Below, piece by piece: positions 30,885-32,058 of a stretch of DNA of 32,058 bases. The notes beneath the pieces were generated by a model that saw only the letters and a list, made by a program, of their open reading frames with translations, was not told where the DNA came from and searched no databases. Numbering within the stretch: position 1 is the stretch's first letter; the number at the start of each line of letters is the position of its first letter. The DNA comes from Muribaculaceae bacterium (GTDB lineage Bacteria > Bacteroidota > Bacteroidia > Bacteroidales > Muribaculaceae): the NCBI GenBank assembly GCA_029055345.1, contig JAIDDJ010000004.1, positions 1 to 32,058 of the forward strand, in the 5' to 3' direction. A program made the position numbers and the translations under genes.

Positions 30885-32058
30885 CTAAATTACGATTTTG
30901 GAAGCTTTGCCGTTTTTGCGTAGGATGTAAATTCCGGGGGCGAGGGCATTTCGGTCGGAGCCGCACGGGATTCCCTCAAGATTATAGAATAGGTCGGGGC
31001 CGTTCTGTCCGTCATCCGTATCGGCGGGGATATCATCAATTCCGGAGGAGAGAGCTACAATTTTTCTAAACTTGCTCCAGGGGTATGTATTCTTCGCTTT
31101 CTCCAATGCTTCCGGCTTAACATATAAGGTAGACCTCTCATACATTACATCCTGGAAGATGTCATATGTTTCCTCAGGATTTGCCGAGAGATATATAATC
31201 GAATCCGGTATCCAGTTATCTGAATATCCTATGAAGTTATCATGGCCATCATATGCATCATCGCCTACGAAAACGTTATCGCTATAGAATTCCACGCCTT
31301 CATGAATTTCAATAGTTTTCACGGTCTTTGAACTCTTAAATGCATTATTATTTATTAAAAGTCCACGCGGAAGTACCAGTTTTTTTAAGTACAAGGAGCC
31401 GCAAAATGAATAGTTATCCAGAAAAGTTTGATTGTCCCGAGAAAGCGGGATTTCTTGAGGCAATTCTTCAAAATCCAAATTTTGAGACTTGCATCCACTG
31501 AAGGCTAAGGGGTGGATAGAGCATCCCGAAGGTATCACAACATTGCCCATTAACTCACAATTGCCGAATGCACTAAATCCGATCTCTTTAATGTGAGTGA
31601 AATCAAATCGGTTTAATTTGGTAAACGTAAAACATCCATGGGGTATTTTATGTAAATTCTTCGGCCATTCTATTTCTTGTAAATCTGAAGAATGAAAAAT
31701 ATAAGAGCCTAATTTAGTAACCGTTGAAGGAAAATCTATCTTTTTGATGGAAGCCCCCCCGAAGGCATAGTGACCGATAGAATCAAGCCCTTCATGGAGT
31801 ATGACTTCATCAACATTCTTAATCCCCAAGAACGCCTCATCGCCAATAATCTTTACCGAAGAAGGGATTTCAATGGATTTAGGTAAAGATGAATGATAGA
31901 ATACTCCCTTCCCTATTGATGAAAGGCTTTCATGAAGTATGATTTCTTCAACATTGTTAAGCTCCGCGAAGGCCTTATTATTTAGAACCGTAACCGAGGA
32001 AGGAATATCAATCCTTTTTATAGAAGAGTTCATGAAAGCTTCATCACCAATTGAGACG
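30885..32058 (-). CDS. BspA-type leucine-rich-repeat surface protein (5' end outside window)
   Basis: The minus-strand frame stays open to the right edge (upstream codons read VSIGDEAF before the ATG at 32033), so the gene is incomplete at its start. At least nine BspA-like repeats are visible, each with a core such as SIKKIDFPSTVTKLGSYIF or VDEVILHEGLDSIGHYAF. A non-repeat segment follows (about 280-340 of the visible part), then a C-terminal GIYILRKNGKASKIVI, which resembles the short C-terminal sorting tails of secreted Bacteroidales proteins. BspA-LRR proteins bind host or bacterial surfaces. Export by a type IX-like route is inference. Confidence 0.85.
   Translation of the reverse strand, partial: VSIGDEAFMNSSIKRIDIPSSVTVLNNKAFAELNNVEEIILHESLSSIGKGVFYHSSLPKSIEIPSSVKIIGDEAFLGIKNVDEVILHEGLDSIGHYAFGGASIKKIDFPSTVTKLGSYIFHSSDLQEIEWPKNLHKIPHGCFTFTKLNRFDFTHIKEIGFSAFGNCELMGNVVIPSGCSIHPLAFSGCKSQNLDFEELPQEIPLSRDNQTFLDNYSFCGSLYLKKLVLPRGLLINNNAFKSSKTVKTIEIHEGVEFYSDNVFVGDDAYDGHDNFIGYSDNWIPDSIIYLSANPEETYDIFQDVMYERSTLYVKPEALEKAKNTYPWSKFRKIVALSSGIDDIPADTDDGQNGPDLFYNLEGIPCGSDRNALAPGIYILRKNGKASKIVI

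Overview
The window looks like a chromosomal piece of a gut Bacteroidales, most plausibly a Muribaculaceae-like species. The evidence is an Mfa1/Mfa2-type fimbrial operon, DUF3575, DUF3868 and DUF5106 proteins, a PepSY-like periplasmic protein, a BspA-type leucine-rich-repeat protein, a TonB-dependent receptor, and many promoters of the Bacteroidetes type (-7 TAnnTTTG with TTTG about 19-20 bases upstream). No rRNA, tRNA or CRISPR array was seen. Genus assignment is inference.

Left part (1 to about 8440): a decaying accessory region. It holds a HigB/HigA toxin-antitoxin pair (higA cut by the window edge), two small overlapping membrane-protein genes (the second only 45 codons), and a class-M (ADP-ribosylating type) sirtuin. 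The sirtuin's macrodomain partner has been destroyed by a deletion that fused it out of frame to a pyridoxamine-oxidase-like gene. Next come a NAD(P)-binding reductase with a divergent HxlR regulator, a C-terminal scrap of a tyrosine recombinase, a HipB/HipA module whose kinase carries an in-frame TGA, an IS4-family element with a frameshifted transposase, a gene start cut off by a second copy of that element's right end, and a roughly 500-bp non-coding element with imperfect terminal inverted repeats and a long internal hairpin.

Middle part (8445-18836): an acyltransferase-3 membrane protein; a lone XRE regulator with a coiled coil; a SAM methyltransferase divergent from a three-gene operon (TonB-dependent receptor, nucleoside-symporter-like MFS permease, His-rich lipoprotein) that looks like an uptake route from outer membrane to cytoplasm; a PepSY-like protein with YaaA; a MmcQ/YjbR protein; a DUF1963/YwqG protein; a 13-unit 9-bp minisatellite; and a DUF5106 thioredoxin-like lipoprotein.

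Right part (18955-32058): a six-gene minus-strand fimbrial operon read from DUF3575 through DUF3868/OmpA-TPR, Mfa1-like shaft subunit, Mfa2-like anchor and an accessory fimbrillin to a very large fimbrillin likely to be the tip protein. It has a strong promoter about 420 bases upstream and a hairpin terminator at its end. A VanZ-like protein, pyruvate kinase, a bidirectional terminator and a BspA-type LRR protein running off the right edge follow.

The observations most worth checking are the sirtuin orphaned from its macrodomain, the receptor/permease/lipoprotein uptake operon, the interrupted HipA, the inverted-repeat element at 7722-8222, and the fimbrial operon with its long leader.
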